A stretch of 64,000 bases of DNA, from contig QXPY01000003.1 in assembly GCA_003583745.1 (NCBI GenBank), forward strand, positions 108,052 to 172,051, given 5' to 3'. Source of the DNA: Rhodocyclales bacterium GT-UBC. GTDB lineage: Bacteria; Pseudomonadota; Gammaproteobacteria; Burkholderiales; Rhodocyclaceae. The notes under the pieces are model-generated. The model saw only the letters and a program-made list of their open reading frames with translations, ran no database searches and was not told where the DNA came from. The first letter of the stretch is position 1. Each line of letters opens with the position of its first letter. This document shows, piece by piece, positions 17,043 through 25,854 of the stretch. A program made the translations under genes and the position numbers.

Positions 17043-19369
17043 AACACGCCGCTGGCCGGACCTTCCTGCTCTGGCTGCTGGCCATGCTGGCCGGCGTCGC
17101 CGTGGTCTGGCACAGCCATTTCTCGGCCGACATGTCCTTTTTCCTGCCCGGTCGGCCGACCGCCGAGCAGAAGGTGCTGGTCGACCAGTTGAAGGAGGGC
17201 GCCGTCGCCCGCCTGCTGATGCTTGCCGTCGAAGGCGGCGAGGCCGGCCAGCGTGCCGCCTTGTCGCGCGAATTGCGCCAGCGCCTGGGCAGCCTGCCCG
17301 AATTCCTCAGCGTGCAGAACGGCGAGGCCGCCAGCCTGGAAGCCGACCGCAACTTCCTTTTCGCCCACCGCTACCTGCTCAGCCCGGCGGTCAGCGCCGA
17401 ACGCTTCAGCAGCGAAGGCCTGCGGGCCGCCATCGCCAACAGCATCGACCTGCTCGCCTCGCCGGCCGGGATGATGCTCAAGCCGCTGCTGCCGCGCGAT
17501 CCGACCGGCGAACTGGTCGAACTGCTCAGCCGCCTCAATGCCGGCACCCAGCCGCATAGCGTCGGTGGCGTCTGGGCTTCGCAGGATGGCGAACGGGCCA
17601 TGCTGCTGGTGCAGACCAGCGCCCTCGGTTCCGATACCGACGGCCAGGAGGCCGCCATCGCGCAGATTCGCCGTCAATTTGCCGCAAGCGCCGCCAGTAC
17701 CGGCTTCAGCGATGCCCGGCTGGCGCTTTCCGGTCCCGGCCTGTTCGCTGTCAAGGCGCGGGCGACGATCAAGGAAGAAGTCAGCCGGCTGTCGCTGATC
17801 AGCACGCTGGCCATCGTCGCCGTGCTGTTCTTCGTCTATCGCTCCTTGCGCCTGCTCAGCCTCGGCCTGCTGCCGGTCGTCTCCGGCGCGCTGGCCGGCG
17901 TCGTCGCGGTCAGCCTGGTGCACGGCACGGTGTTCGGCATCACTGTCGGTTTCGGCTCGGCGCTGATCGGCGAGGCGGTCGATTACTCGATCTACTATTT
18001 CGTGCAGTCCGGCAAGATCGGTCTCGACCAATGGCGGCAACGCTTCTGGCCGACCATCCGGCTCGGCGTGCTGACCTCGATTTCCGGCTTTGCCGCCTTG
18101 CTCTTTTCCGGCTTTCCCGGCCTCGCCCAGCTTGGTCTCTATTCGCTGGCCGGTATCCTGACCGCCGCACTGGTCACCCGCTTCGTACTGCCGCAACTGG
18201 CCGGCAGCCAGCAGCGCGGGCGCGACCTGAGTGGCCTCGGCCGGCGGATTGCCAGCGCAATTGGTCACCTGCAGAAGCTGCGCTGGCCCGTCGTGCTGCT
18301 CGCCGTCCTCGCTGCCGGCCAGCTGTTCAGCCAGCGCGAACACCTGTGGAACCCGGAGCTGGCCGCCCTGAGCACGGTTAGCGCCGAGGATTCGAAAATC
18401 GATCTCGCCCTGCGTCGCGATCTGGGTGCCCCCGATTCGCGCTACATGATCGTGATCCAGGCGGCCGACCGCGAAAGCGCCTTGCAGGAGGCCGAACAGG
18501 TCGGGGCACGCCTCGACCGCCTGCGCGAAGCGGGTCTCATTGCCGGTTACGACAGCCCGGCGCGCTTCCTGCCCAGCCTGGCAATGCAGGCCGTCCGCCG
18601 GGCCAGCCTGCCGGAAGCCGAGCAGTTGCGCCACAACCTGCAGATCGCCCAGGCCGATTCGCCGCTCGCCGCCGGCAAGCTGGCGGGTTTCATCGACGAT
18701 GTCGCCCAAGCCCGCAGCGGCGATGCCATCGACCGCGCCAGCCTGAACGGCACCAGCCTGGCGCTGGCGGTCGATGCCCTGCTGATGCCGGCCGGAGCCG
18801 GCTGGAGCGTACTGATCCCGCTGCACCCGCCGGCCGCCGGCGATTTTGCCGTCGCCCCGGTGCGCCAGGCACTGGCCGGCGGCAACGCCCTGTTCATCGA
18901 CATGAAGGCCGAGTTCGACCAGCTGTACAACGATTACCTGCACGAAGCCACCTGGCTTTCGCTGGCCGGCCTGCTCGCCATTGTCGTGCTGCTCGCCGCG
19001 ACCCTGCGCTCGGCCCGGCGTCTGGCAGCGGTGATGCTCCCGCTGGTACTGGCGGTACTGATCGTCATCGCCGGCCTCAACCTGCTCGGCGAGCGCCTGC
19101 ACCTGTTGCACCTGATCGGCATGCTGCTGATCGTCGCCGTCGGTTCCAATTACGCGCTGTTCTTCGACCGCAGCAGCGCCGAACACCGGGTCGATCCGGA
19201 AACCCTGGCCTCGATGGGCATCGCCAACCTGACCACCGCCATCGGCTTCGGCACGCTCGGCCTGTCGCAAGTCCCGGTCCTGCATGCCGTCGGCGTCACC
19301 GTCGGGCCGGGCGCCGTGCTCGCCCTGCTGCTGGCAGCGATTTTCATGCCGCGCGAAACAACGTCATGA
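17039..19369 (+). CDS. MMPL/RND-family exporter
   Basis: 776 residues. Two halves, each with one membrane span, a large periplasmic loop and five further spans, the layout of MMPL proteins; the loop/TM junctions are near residues 260-280 and 620-640. The GSALIGEAVDYSIYYFV and VGSNYALFFDRSSAE segments correspond to the TM4 regions with acidic or polar proton-relay residues. MMPL proteins in aryl polyene and mycolate systems flip or export lipidic products using the proton gradient. The gene starts inside the stop of the LolA-like gene and its stop overlaps the hydrolase gene. Confidence 0.9.
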   Translation: MKHAAGRTFLLWLLAMLAGVAVVWHSHFSADMSFFLPGRPTAEQKVLVDQLKEGAVARLLMLAVEGGEAGQRAALSRELRQRLGSLPEFLSVQNGEAASLEADRNFLFAHRYLLSPAVSAERFSSEGLRAAIANSIDLLASPAGMMLKPLLPRDPTGELVELLSRLNAGTQPHSVGGVWASQDGERAMLLVQTSALGSDTDGQEAAIAQIRRQFAASAASTGFSDARLALSGPGLFAVKARATIKEEVSRLSLISTLAIVAVLFFVYRSLRLLSLGLLPVVSGALAGVVAVSLVHGTVFGITVGFGSALIGEAVDYSIYYFVQSGKIGLDQWRQRFWPTIRLGVLTSISGFAALLFSGFPGLAQLGLYSLAGILTAALVTRFVLPQLAGSQQRGRDLSGLGRRIASAIGHLQKLRWPVVLLAVLAAGQLFSQREHLWNPELAALSTVSAEDSKIDLALRRDLGAPDSRYMIVIQAADRESALQEAEQVGARLDRLREAGLIAGYDSPARFLPSLAMQAVRRASLPEAEQLRHNLQIAQADSPLAAGKLAGFIDDVAQARSGDAIDRASLNGTSLALAVDALLMPAGAGWSVLIPLHPPAAGDFAVAPVRQALAGGNALFIDMKAEFDQLYNDYLHEATWLSLAGLLAIVVLLAATLRSARRLAAVMLPLVLAVLIVIAGLNLLGERLHLLHLIGMLLIVAVGSNYALFFDRSSAEHRVDPETLASMGIANLTTAIGFGTLGLSQVPVLHAVGVTVGPGAVLALLLAAIFMPRETTS

Positions 19370-20028
19370 GTCCGGACGCCCTCACGCCGCGCCTCAATAC
19401 CCTCGGCCGCCAGCGCGGGGCCGGCAGCTTGCTGGTGATGCTGCCCGGCGCCTACATGACCCCGGCCGACTACGCCGCCGCCGGCTTCTTCGCGGCGCTG
19501 GAAAGCCGACAGCTCGATGTCGATCTGCTGGCCGTCGAATTCGATCTGGAAATGATCTCCAGCGGCAAGGCGCTGCCCGCCCTGCAGCAACAAATCCTCG
19601 CCCCGGCCCGCCAGCAGGGCTACCGCCGGGTCTGGCTGGGCGGCATCTCGCTGGGCGGCCTGCTCAGCCTGTGCCATGTCGCCGATACGCCGGGCCAGAT
19701 CGACGGTCTCTGCCTGCTCGCCCCTTACCCGGGCAGCCGCCTGACCACCAATGCCATTGCCCGCGCCGGTGGCCTGCCGAATTGGGTGCCGAGCAGCGAG
19801 GAACTGGCCGACCCGGAATTTCGCGCCTGGCACTGGCTGCAACAGCCGCCGGCCGACCTGCCGGTGTTCGTCGGCTACGGCAGCGAGGACCGTTTCGCCG
19901 CCGGCATGCGGCAGATCGCCGAATGCTTCCCGCCCGAACAGCGGCTGGCCGTCCCCGGCGGCCACGACTGGCCGGTCTGGCAGATTTTGTGGGAACAATT
20001 CCTCGACCGCGGCTATCTCTCCGCCTGA
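19366..20028 (+). CDS. Alpha/beta hydrolase
   Basis: 220 residues with a serine hydrolase fold: nucleophile elbow GISLGG (about residues 95-100), a likely acid in YGSEDRF and the C-terminal histidine in GGHDW. No signal peptide, so cytoplasmic. Its closest functional class might be a thioesterase or esterase that releases or trims the polyene, but this is inference from position in the operon. Coupled to the exporter gene by an ATGA overlap and to the deacetylase gene by a 2-bp gap. Confidence 0.75.
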   Translation: MSPDALTPRLNTLGRQRGAGSLLVMLPGAYMTPADYAAAGFFAALESRQLDVDLLAVEFDLEMISSGKALPALQQQILAPARQQGYRRVWLGGISLGGLLSLCHVADTPGQIDGLCLLAPYPGSRLTTNAIARAGGLPNWVPSSEELADPEFRAWHWLQQPPADLPVFVGYGSEDRFAAGMRQIAECFPPEQRLAVPGGHDWPVWQILWEQFLDRGYLSA

Positions 20029-20030
20029 CC

Positions 20031-20831
20031 ATGCCACAACCCTGGAAACCGACGCCGGCCATCCAAGCCACCATCGCCACCCACCTTGCGGCCGGGCTCA
20101 GCCTGCTCGTCGTGCCGGCTTACTGGCCGTGGGCGGTCGGCGCCATTGCGCTGAACCAGTTGATCATCACCACCGCCGGGCTGCTGCCGAGGACGACGCT
20201 GCTCGGCCCCAACCTCAACCGCTTGCCGGCCGCCGCCGTGGCCCGCCGCGAAATCGTCCTGACCATCGACGACGGCCCCGATCCGGAAGTCACCCCGCAG
20301 GTACTCGACCTGCTCGATGCCGCCGGGGTCAAGGCCAGCTTTTTCTGCATCGGCCGGCTGGCCCGGCAATACCCGGCGCTGTGCCGGGAAATCGTCGCCC
20401 GCGGTCATGATGTCGAGAATCACGGCGACTCGCATTCGTGGATCTTCGCCACCTTCGGCCGAGGCCGGATGCGCTCCGACATCGCCGCCGCCCAGGCGAC
20501 GCTGAGCGAGATCACCGGCCGCGCACCGCGCTTCTTCCGTCCCACCGCCGGCCTGCGCAACCCGCTGCTCGACCCGGTGCTGGCCGAACTCGACCTGCAA
20601 CTGGCCTCGTGGACGCGCCGTCCCTACGATACCAGCGAGGGGGATCCCGATTGCATCCTGCGCCGCCTGACCCATCGGCTCGCCGCCGGCGATATCCTGC
20701 TCATGCACGACGGCCATGCCGCGCGCAGCCCGGACGGTCAGGCCGTCATCCTCCGGGTCTTGCCCAAACTTCTACGCATCATCGAAGATAACGGGCTGAA
20801 ACCCGTCACGCTCAACGCCGCCCTGTCATGA
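20031..20831 (+). CDS. Polysaccharide deacetylase (NodB-homology) protein
   Basis: 266 residues. One or two N-terminal membrane spans (about 12-50), then a NodB domain: IDDGPDP with the metal-binding Asp pair, HGDSH with the two histidines, FFRPTAG and the closing DGH of the last motif. The membrane anchor places the domain on the periplasmic face or close to it. CE4 enzymes remove N-acetyl or O-acetyl groups from sugars. In a pigment operon a target could be the glycan to which the polyene is attached; this is inference, supported by the glycosyltransferase gene at 28.9 kb. Motifs are complete. Confidence 0.85.
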   Translation: MPQPWKPTPAIQATIATHLAAGLSLLVVPAYWPWAVGAIALNQLIITTAGLLPRTTLLGPNLNRLPAAAVARREIVLTIDDGPDPEVTPQVLDLLDAAGVKASFFCIGRLARQYPALCREIVARGHDVENHGDSHSWIFATFGRGRMRSDIAAAQATLSEITGRAPRFFRPTAGLRNPLLDPVLAELDLQLASWTRRPYDTSEGDPDCILRRLTHRLAAGDILLMHDGHAARSPDGQAVILRVLPKLLRIIEDNGLKPVTLNAALS

Positions 20832-21550
20832 CATCCCGCTTCCTGCAAACCCTGCTCGACGACGCCAGCCGCCCCTTCCGTGGCGGTGGCCATTTCGCCT
20901 ACCACTATGCGCGCGGCAAGCTGTCCTCCGACTGCATCTTCCGCGAATTGCTCAAGCGCGGCATCTTCCCGGCCGAAGCCCGCTTTCTCGATCTCGGTTG
21001 CGGCCAGGGCAGCCTGTTCGGCTGGCTGCTCGCCGCGCGCCAGCTCTTTGAAAAAGGCAACTGGCCGAGCGACTGGGCCGCTGCGCCCAAGCCCCTCAGC
21101 CTGCGCGGCTTCGAGTTGATGCAGAAGGATGTGGACCGGGCCGCCCGCGCCTTCGGCCCGAATCATCCACTGGTCGAGATCCGCCAGGGCGACATGTGCA
21201 AGGTCGATTTCGGCCAGGCCGACGTCGTCACCATCCTCGATGCCCTGCATTACATCGATCACGCCCGCCAGAAGGACGTCATCCGGCGCATCTTCGCCGC
21301 CCTGCCGCCCGGCGGCCTGTTCCTCACCCGGGTCGGCGATGCCGATGGCGGCCTGCCATACCACATCTGCAACTGGGTCGATCATGCCGTCACCTTCGTG
21401 CGCGGTCACCGCCTGCCCAAACTCTATTGCCGCCGGCTGGCGGAGTGGATCGAACTGCTGCGCGGCCAGGGTTTCCAGGTCGAAACCATGCCGATGAGCG
21501 AAGGCAAGCCCTTCGCCAACGTCATGCTGATCTGCCGGGTTCCGCAATGA
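20828..21550 (+). CDS. Class I SAM-dependent methyltransferase
   Basis: 240 residues with the SAM-binding motif LDLGCGQGSLFG (about 53-64) and the post-I acidic and DALHYID motifs of the class I fold. Aryl polyenes often carry an O-methyl on the aryl head, and a methyltransferase of this kind is usual in the clusters, so head-group methylation is the first hypothesis. ATGA overlaps with both the deacetylase and the membrane methyltransferase genes. Confidence 0.85.
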   Translation: MTSRFLQTLLDDASRPFRGGGHFAYHYARGKLSSDCIFRELLKRGIFPAEARFLDLGCGQGSLFGWLLAARQLFEKGNWPSDWAAAPKPLSLRGFELMQKDVDRAARAFGPNHPLVEIRQGDMCKVDFGQADVVTILDALHYIDHARQKDVIRRIFAALPPGGLFLTRVGDADGGLPYHICNWVDHAVTFVRGHRLPKLYCRRLAEWIELLRGQGFQVETMPMSEGKPFANVMLICRVPQ

Positions 21551-22107
21551 ACGCTTTCCAGATCGACCTGCTCGCCTTCACCCTCGGCAGCCTCGTCGTA
21601 CTCTGGTGGTCGCGCAAGGCGCTGCGCCGGCCGGGCGGCCACGGCTTCTACCGCTTCTTCGCCTGGGAAGGCATCCTCGGCCTCATCGTGCTCAACCGTG
21701 GGCCCTGGGGCGAGCACCCGGACTCCTGGTACCAAAGCCTGTCCTGGCTGTTGATGCTGCTCAGCATCTTCCTCGTCGTGCATGGCGTCCGCGCCCTCCG
21801 CCAGCAAGGTACGGCCAGTCCGGCGCGAGGCGACGACTCGCTCTACGAGTTCGAGAAAACCACCACCCTGGTCACCGGCGGCATCTTCCAGTACATCCGC
21901 CACCCGATGTACAGCTCGCTGCTGGCACTGACCTGGGGCTGCTATTTCCAGTCGCCGTCCTGGCCCGGCACGGCGGTCGCCGCCGTCGCCTCGGGTTTCC
22001 TGCTGCTCACCGCGCTGACCGACGAAAAGGAATGCCTGGCCTATTTCGGCGCCGATTACGCCGCCTACATGCAGCGTACCCGCCGCTTCATTCCCTTCCT
22101 GTTCTGA
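21547..22107 (+). CDS. Membrane methyltransferase of the isoprenylcysteine carboxyl methyltransferase type
   Basis: 186 residues with four or five membrane spans and the ICMT/PEMT-like motif GIFQYIRHPMYSSLL (RHPxY) near residue 118, followed by the C-terminal DEKECLAYFGADYAAYMQRT stretch (E-x-x-L-x..YF...Y). These enzymes methylate lipidic substrates inside the membrane. Following directly on the soluble methyltransferase, it could methylate a carboxyl or hydroxyl group of the membrane-bound polyene. Not a usual aryl polyene gene as far as I know. Confidence 0.8.
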   Translation: MNAFQIDLLAFTLGSLVVLWWSRKALRRPGGHGFYRFFAWEGILGLIVLNRGPWGEHPDSWYQSLSWLLMLLSIFLVVHGVRALRQQGTASPARGDDSLYEFEKTTTLVTGGIFQYIRHPMYSSLLALTWGCYFQSPSWPGTAVAAVASGFLLLTALTDEKECLAYFGADYAAYMQRTRRFIPFLF

Positions 22108-22112
22108 AGCCG

Positions 22113-23345
22113 ATGCCGGCCCGCTTCGTTCCGGCTTCACTGGCCGTCGCCATGCTGCTCGCCGGCTGTACGACGATCGGCCCGCTGCCGCCGGCAAGCG
22201 CACCGGTCGAAACCCGTCCGGTGCTGCTGCCGCCCGACCTTGGACCAAGCCAACCCAGCCCGCCGGCCGGCCAGCCAACACCATCCGGCGACAAACCACC
22301 GGAGAAGCCGACCGGCAGTGCGCCGATCCGGGATAGCGACATCCGCAGCATGATCGTCCGCCTGCTGCCGACCAGCGCCAAGGACCGCAACGGCTGGGCC
22401 GGCGACCTGCAGACCGCCTTCACCGCGCTCGGCTTCCCGCATGCGCCGCAGCTCTACTGCGCCGCCATCGCCGTCATCGAGCAGGAATCGAGCTTCCAGG
22501 CCGACCCGGTGGTGCCCGGCCTGCCTGCCATCGTCTGGCGCGAACTGGAACAGCGCGGCAGCAAGTACGGCATTCCGAAGCTGCTGATCAATACCGCCTT
22601 GCTGAAAAGTTCGCCGGATGGCCGCAGCTACAAGCAGCGCATCGACGCGCTGAAAACCGAGAAACAGCTCAATGCCCTGTTCGAGGACATGATCGCCGAG
22701 TTGCCGGCCGGCAAGCAGCTGTTCGCCGGCTACAACCCGGTGCGCACCGGCGGCCCGATGCAGGTCAGCATCGAATTTGCCGAACAGTTCGCCCGCGACA
22801 AGCCCTATCCCTATCCGCCTGGCCGCAGCATCCGCGACGAGGTGTTCACCCGGCGCGGCGGGGTCTATTTCGGCAGCGCCATCCTGCTCGATTACCCGGC
22901 CCCCTACGACGATGTGGTCTATCGCTTCGCCGACTTCAATGCCGGCCGCTACAGCAGCCGCAATGCGGCCTTCCAGGCGGCGCTCCGCCAGCTCAGCGGA
23001 CAGGCCCTCAGCCTCGACGGCGACCTGTTGCGCTACCAGTCCGGCAAGCCCAGCGCGCAAGCGAGCAGTGTCGAAACGGCACTGCAGGCGCTGGCCGGCA
23101 AGCTGCGGCTGAGTCGGGCGGAAATCCGCCGCGACCTGTTGCTGGAAAAAACCGCCGGCTTCGGGCAGAGCCCGCTCTATCTGCGCACCATGGCGCTGGC
23201 CGACAGCCAGGCCGGACGCCCGGTGGCGCGCCAGGCGATGCCCCGGATCGACCTGAAAAGCCCGAAGATCACCCGCCAGCTGACCACCGAATGGTTCGCC
23301 CGCCGCGTCGAAGGCCGTTATCGCAGCTGCCTGGGCCGCGCCTGA
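22113..23345 (+). CDS. DUF1615 lipoprotein
   Basis: 410 residues with a lipobox LLAGC (Cys at residue 19) and therefore a lipid-anchored envelope protein. A proline-rich linker (about 25-70) precedes a globular domain with IAVIEQESSFQADP, NPVRTGGPMQVS, RRGGVYFG and YRFADFNAG, the block pattern of DUF1615. The IEQESSF stretch is reminiscent of lytic transglycosylase-like folds, but no enzymatic activity is established for the family. It is the last gene before an internal promoter-like element and may serve product localisation in the envelope. Confidence 0.8.
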   Translation: MPARFVPASLAVAMLLAGCTTIGPLPPASAPVETRPVLLPPDLGPSQPSPPAGQPTPSGDKPPEKPTGSAPIRDSDIRSMIVRLLPTSAKDRNGWAGDLQTAFTALGFPHAPQLYCAAIAVIEQESSFQADPVVPGLPAIVWRELEQRGSKYGIPKLLINTALLKSSPDGRSYKQRIDALKTEKQLNALFEDMIAELPAGKQLFAGYNPVRTGGPMQVSIEFAEQFARDKPYPYPPGRSIRDEVFTRRGGVYFGSAILLDYPAPYDDVVYRFADFNAGRYSSRNAAFQAALRQLSGQALSLDGDLLRYQSGKPSAQASSVETALQALAGKLRLSRAEIRRDLLLEKTAGFGQSPLYLRTMALADSQAGRPVARQAMPRIDLKSPKITRQLTTEWFARRVEGRYRSCLGRA

Positions 23346-23372
23346 GGCCGCCCCGGCACCGCAGCCTGCGGT

Positions 23373-23378
23373 TAAAAT
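23373..23378 (+). promoter_or_regulatory. Possible -10 element of an internal promoter
   Basis: TAAAAT 10 bp before the ATG of the second ketosynthase gene, in the only gap over 20 bp in this operon downstream of the first ACP gene. No clear -35 box at 16-18 bp, so the call is weak. Confidence 0.3.
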
Positions 23379-23387
23379 GACGGCCTG

Positions 23388-24599
23388 ATGAATTCGAGGC
23401 CCATCGTGACCCCGCTCCACCTTTCCAGCTATACAGCCACCACCTGCCTCGGCCCCGGCCTGGCGGCCACCCTGGCCGGCCTGCGCGACGGCCGCAGCGG
23501 CCTGCAGCGCTGCACCTTCGAAACCGTCGAACTCGACACCTGGATCGGCGAAGTCGCCGGGGTCGATGCGCAAGTCCTGCCCCCGGCCCTGAAGCACTAC
23601 GACTGCCGCAACAACCGGCTGGTCCAGCTCGGCCTGGAAGCCGACGGCTTCGCCGACACGGTCAGGGCGGCGATCGCCCGCCATGGAAAAAAGCGGGTCG
23701 GCATCTTCCTCGGCACCAGCACCGCCGGCATCCTGCAGACCGAACTGGCCTACCGCCGACGCGACCCGGCAAGCGGCGCCTTGCCGGACGATTTCATTTA
23801 CCGGACGACGCACAACTCGTTTTCGCTGGCCGAATTCGCCCGCGACTATTTCGGGCTGGAAGGCCCGGCCATGGCCGTTTCCACTGCCTGTTCGTCGAGC
23901 GCCAAGGTATTCGCCGCCGCCGCCCGCCAACTGGCGCTCGGCAGCATCGATGCCGCCCTGGTCGGCGGCGTCGATTCGCTGTGCCTGACCACGCTGTACG
24001 GCTTCGCCTCGCTGCAACTAACTTCCAGCCAGCCCTGCCGCCCCTACGACGCCGAGCGCGACGGCATTTCGGTCGGCGAGGGCGCCGCCTTCGCGCTGCT
24101 CGAACGGCTTCCGGCCGAGCCGGCCAGCGGCAGCATCCTGCTGCTCGGCGCCGGCGAATCGAGCGATGCCTACCATATGTCCTCGCCGCATCCGGAAGGC
24201 CTCGGCGCCCGCCTGGCCATGGAGGCCGCACTGCGTTCGGCCGGCCTGACCGCCGGCCAGATCGACTACATCAACCTGCACGGCACCGCCACGCCGGCCA
24301 ATGACGCCGCCGAAGGCAAGGCGGTCAGCACCCTGTTCGGGCAAAGCGTTCCCTGCAGTTCGACCAAGGGCGCCACCGGCCATACGCTGGGTGCCGCCGG
24401 TGCCGTCGAGGCGGTGATCTGTGCGCTGGCGCTCGGCCATGGCCTGCTGCCGGGCAGCCCGCAGACCCGCCAGCTCGATCCGGCGATCGGCCTCGATTAC
24501 CTGCTGAGCAGCCGCCCGGCCACACTGCGCCACGCGCTGAGCAATTCCTTCGGCTTTGGCGGCAGCAACTGCAGCCTGATTTTCGGAGTGGCGCCATGA
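23388..24599 (+). CDS. Beta-ketoacyl-ACP synthase (KS 2)
   Basis: 403 residues with an intact triad: C168 in VSTACSSS, His in NLHGTAT (about 291-297) and His in KGATGHTLGAAG. It is more distant from FabF than KS 1 and matches the ketosynthase that sits beside the chain-length-factor-like gene in aryl polyene clusters. Four-base overlap with that partner gene supports an obligate heterodimer. Expected to carry out chain extension with malonyl-ACP. Confidence 0.92.
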   Translation: MNSRPIVTPLHLSSYTATTCLGPGLAATLAGLRDGRSGLQRCTFETVELDTWIGEVAGVDAQVLPPALKHYDCRNNRLVQLGLEADGFADTVRAAIARHGKKRVGIFLGTSTAGILQTELAYRRRDPASGALPDDFIYRTTHNSFSLAEFARDYFGLEGPAMAVSTACSSSAKVFAAAARQLALGSIDAALVGGVDSLCLTTLYGFASLQLTSSQPCRPYDAERDGISVGEGAAFALLERLPAEPASGSILLLGAGESSDAYHMSSPHPEGLGARLAMEAALRSAGLTAGQIDYINLHGTATPANDAAEGKAVSTLFGQSVPCSSTKGATGHTLGAAGAVEAVICALALGHGLLPGSPQTRQLDPAIGLDYLLSSRPATLRHALSNSFGFGGSNCSLIFGVAP

Positions 24600-25408
24600 G
24601 TGCCTGCACCACCACCCCGCTGACCGCCTGGATCGAAGGCATCGGCTTCCTGGCACCGGGCCTGCCGGATTGGGCGACCGCCCGCGCCGTGCTGCGCGGC
24701 GAACAGGATTACGCCGCCGCCGCTTCCGTCCTGCCGGCCCCGGCCATCCTGCCGCCGGCCGAGCGGCGCCGGGCCAGCCGGGTCGTCAAGCTGACCCTGG
24801 CCATCGGCCTCGAAGCCGCCGCCCATGCCGAAGCCGACGTCGCGACGCTGGCCACGGTCTTTTCCGCTTCCGGTGCCGACGGTCACAACTGCCACGCCTT
24901 GTGCGAACAACTGGCGACCGACGACCGCCAGATTTCGCCGACCCGTTTCCACAACTCGGTGCATAACGCCGCCGCCGGCTACTGGGGCATCGCCACCCGG
25001 GCGATGGCGCCCTGTCAGGTGATCTGCGGCTTCGATGCCAGTTTTGGCGCCGGCCTGCTCGACACGCTCGGCCAGGTCATCGTCGACCAGCAACCGACCC
25101 TGCTCATCGCCTACGACAGCGAATATCCGGAACCGCTGCATGCCAAGCGCGATACGCCCGACTGCGGCGGCGTCGCCTTGCTGCTCACGCCGCAACCTAC
25201 CGCCCGTTCGCTGGCCAGCCTCAGCGTCACGAGCACCGAACTGGCCGCCCAGACCATGCCCGATCCGGCCCTGGAAGGGCTGCGCCGCAACATCCCGGCG
25301 CTGCGCAGCCTGCCCCTGCTGCAATTGCTGGCGCGCGGCGAGGCGGGCACGGTCTGCCTCGACTACCTGCCGCCAATGCAACTGAACGTGGCGCTGCAGC
25401 CGTGCTAG
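24596..25408 (+). CDS. Ketosynthase-like partner (chain-length-factor type)
   Basis: 270 residues, shorter than a ketosynthase. It has the thiolase-like N-terminal pattern (WIEGIGFLAPGLPDW, then VFSASGADGHNC and RFHNSVHNAAAGYWGIAT) but no CxSS active-site cysteine or HGT motif. In E. coli and Xenorhabdus aryl polyene systems a comparable subunit pairs with the ketosynthase and influences chain length. Placed between KS 2 and the second dehydratase with overlaps on both sides. Confidence 0.85.
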   Translation: MSACTTTPLTAWIEGIGFLAPGLPDWATARAVLRGEQDYAAAASVLPAPAILPPAERRRASRVVKLTLAIGLEAAAHAEADVATLATVFSASGADGHNCHALCEQLATDDRQISPTRFHNSVHNAAAGYWGIATRAMAPCQVICGFDASFGAGLLDTLGQVIVDQQPTLLIAYDSEYPEPLHAKRDTPDCGGVALLLTPQPTARSLASLSVTSTELAAQTMPDPALEGLRRNIPALRSLPLLQLLARGEAGTVCLDYLPPMQLNVALQPC

Positions 25409-25854
25409 ACCGTGCCTGGATCGCCGCCCGCATTCCGCATCAGGGCGACATGTGCCTGCTCTCCGAGGTCGTCGCCTGGACGGACGGCACGATTGCCTGC
25501 CGGGCGGTCAGCCATCGCGATCCGGCCAATCCGCTGCGCGCCGACGGTCGCCTCGGCGCCGCCAACGGCATCGAGTATGCGGCGCAGGCCATGGCCATTC
25601 ACGGCGCACTGCTGGCCAATCCGGATGCCGCGCCGCGCCAGGGCTACCTGACCAGCGTGCGCAGCGTGCAGTTGCATGTCGATCGCCTCGACAATCTGGA
25701 TGGCGAATTGCTGGTCGAAGCCGAACGACTGTCCGGCGACAGCAACCATATCCTTTACCAGTTCTCGCTCAGCCATGCCGGCCGCTGCCTGCTGGCCGGC
25801 CGCGCCGCCGTGGTCCTCGATGCCGCGGCACTCAACCCGGAATCCCGCTCATGA
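25402..25854 (+). CDS. Hot-dog 3-hydroxyacyl-ACP dehydratase (dehydratase 2)
   Basis: 150 residues. Opens with IPHQGDMCLLSEVV, the motif typical of the longer aryl polyene dehydratases, with the catalytic-region His in PHQGDM and an acidic residue in NGIEYAAQA. The start is a GTG that overlaps the previous stop by seven bases; no ATG fits. Acts with FabG-like reduction to create each conjugated double bond. Stop overlaps the ATG of the reductase. Confidence 0.85.
   Translation: MLDRAWIAARIPHQGDMCLLSEVVAWTDGTIACRAVSHRDPANPLRADGRLGAANGIEYAAQAMAIHGALLANPDAAPRQGYLTSVRSVQLHVDRLDNLDGELLVEAERLSGDSNHILYQFSLSHAGRCLLAGRAAVVLDAAALNPESRS

Noticed and set aside
16913..19285. 790-codon minus-strand frame opposite the MMPL gene
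   Set aside because: Gln/Asp/Gly/Ala-rich sequence without membrane spans or motifs; a high-GC shadow of the exporter.
22137..24017. 626-codon minus-strand frame
   Set aside because: Crosses the DUF1615 and ketosynthase genes on the opposite strand, with no recognisable domain.
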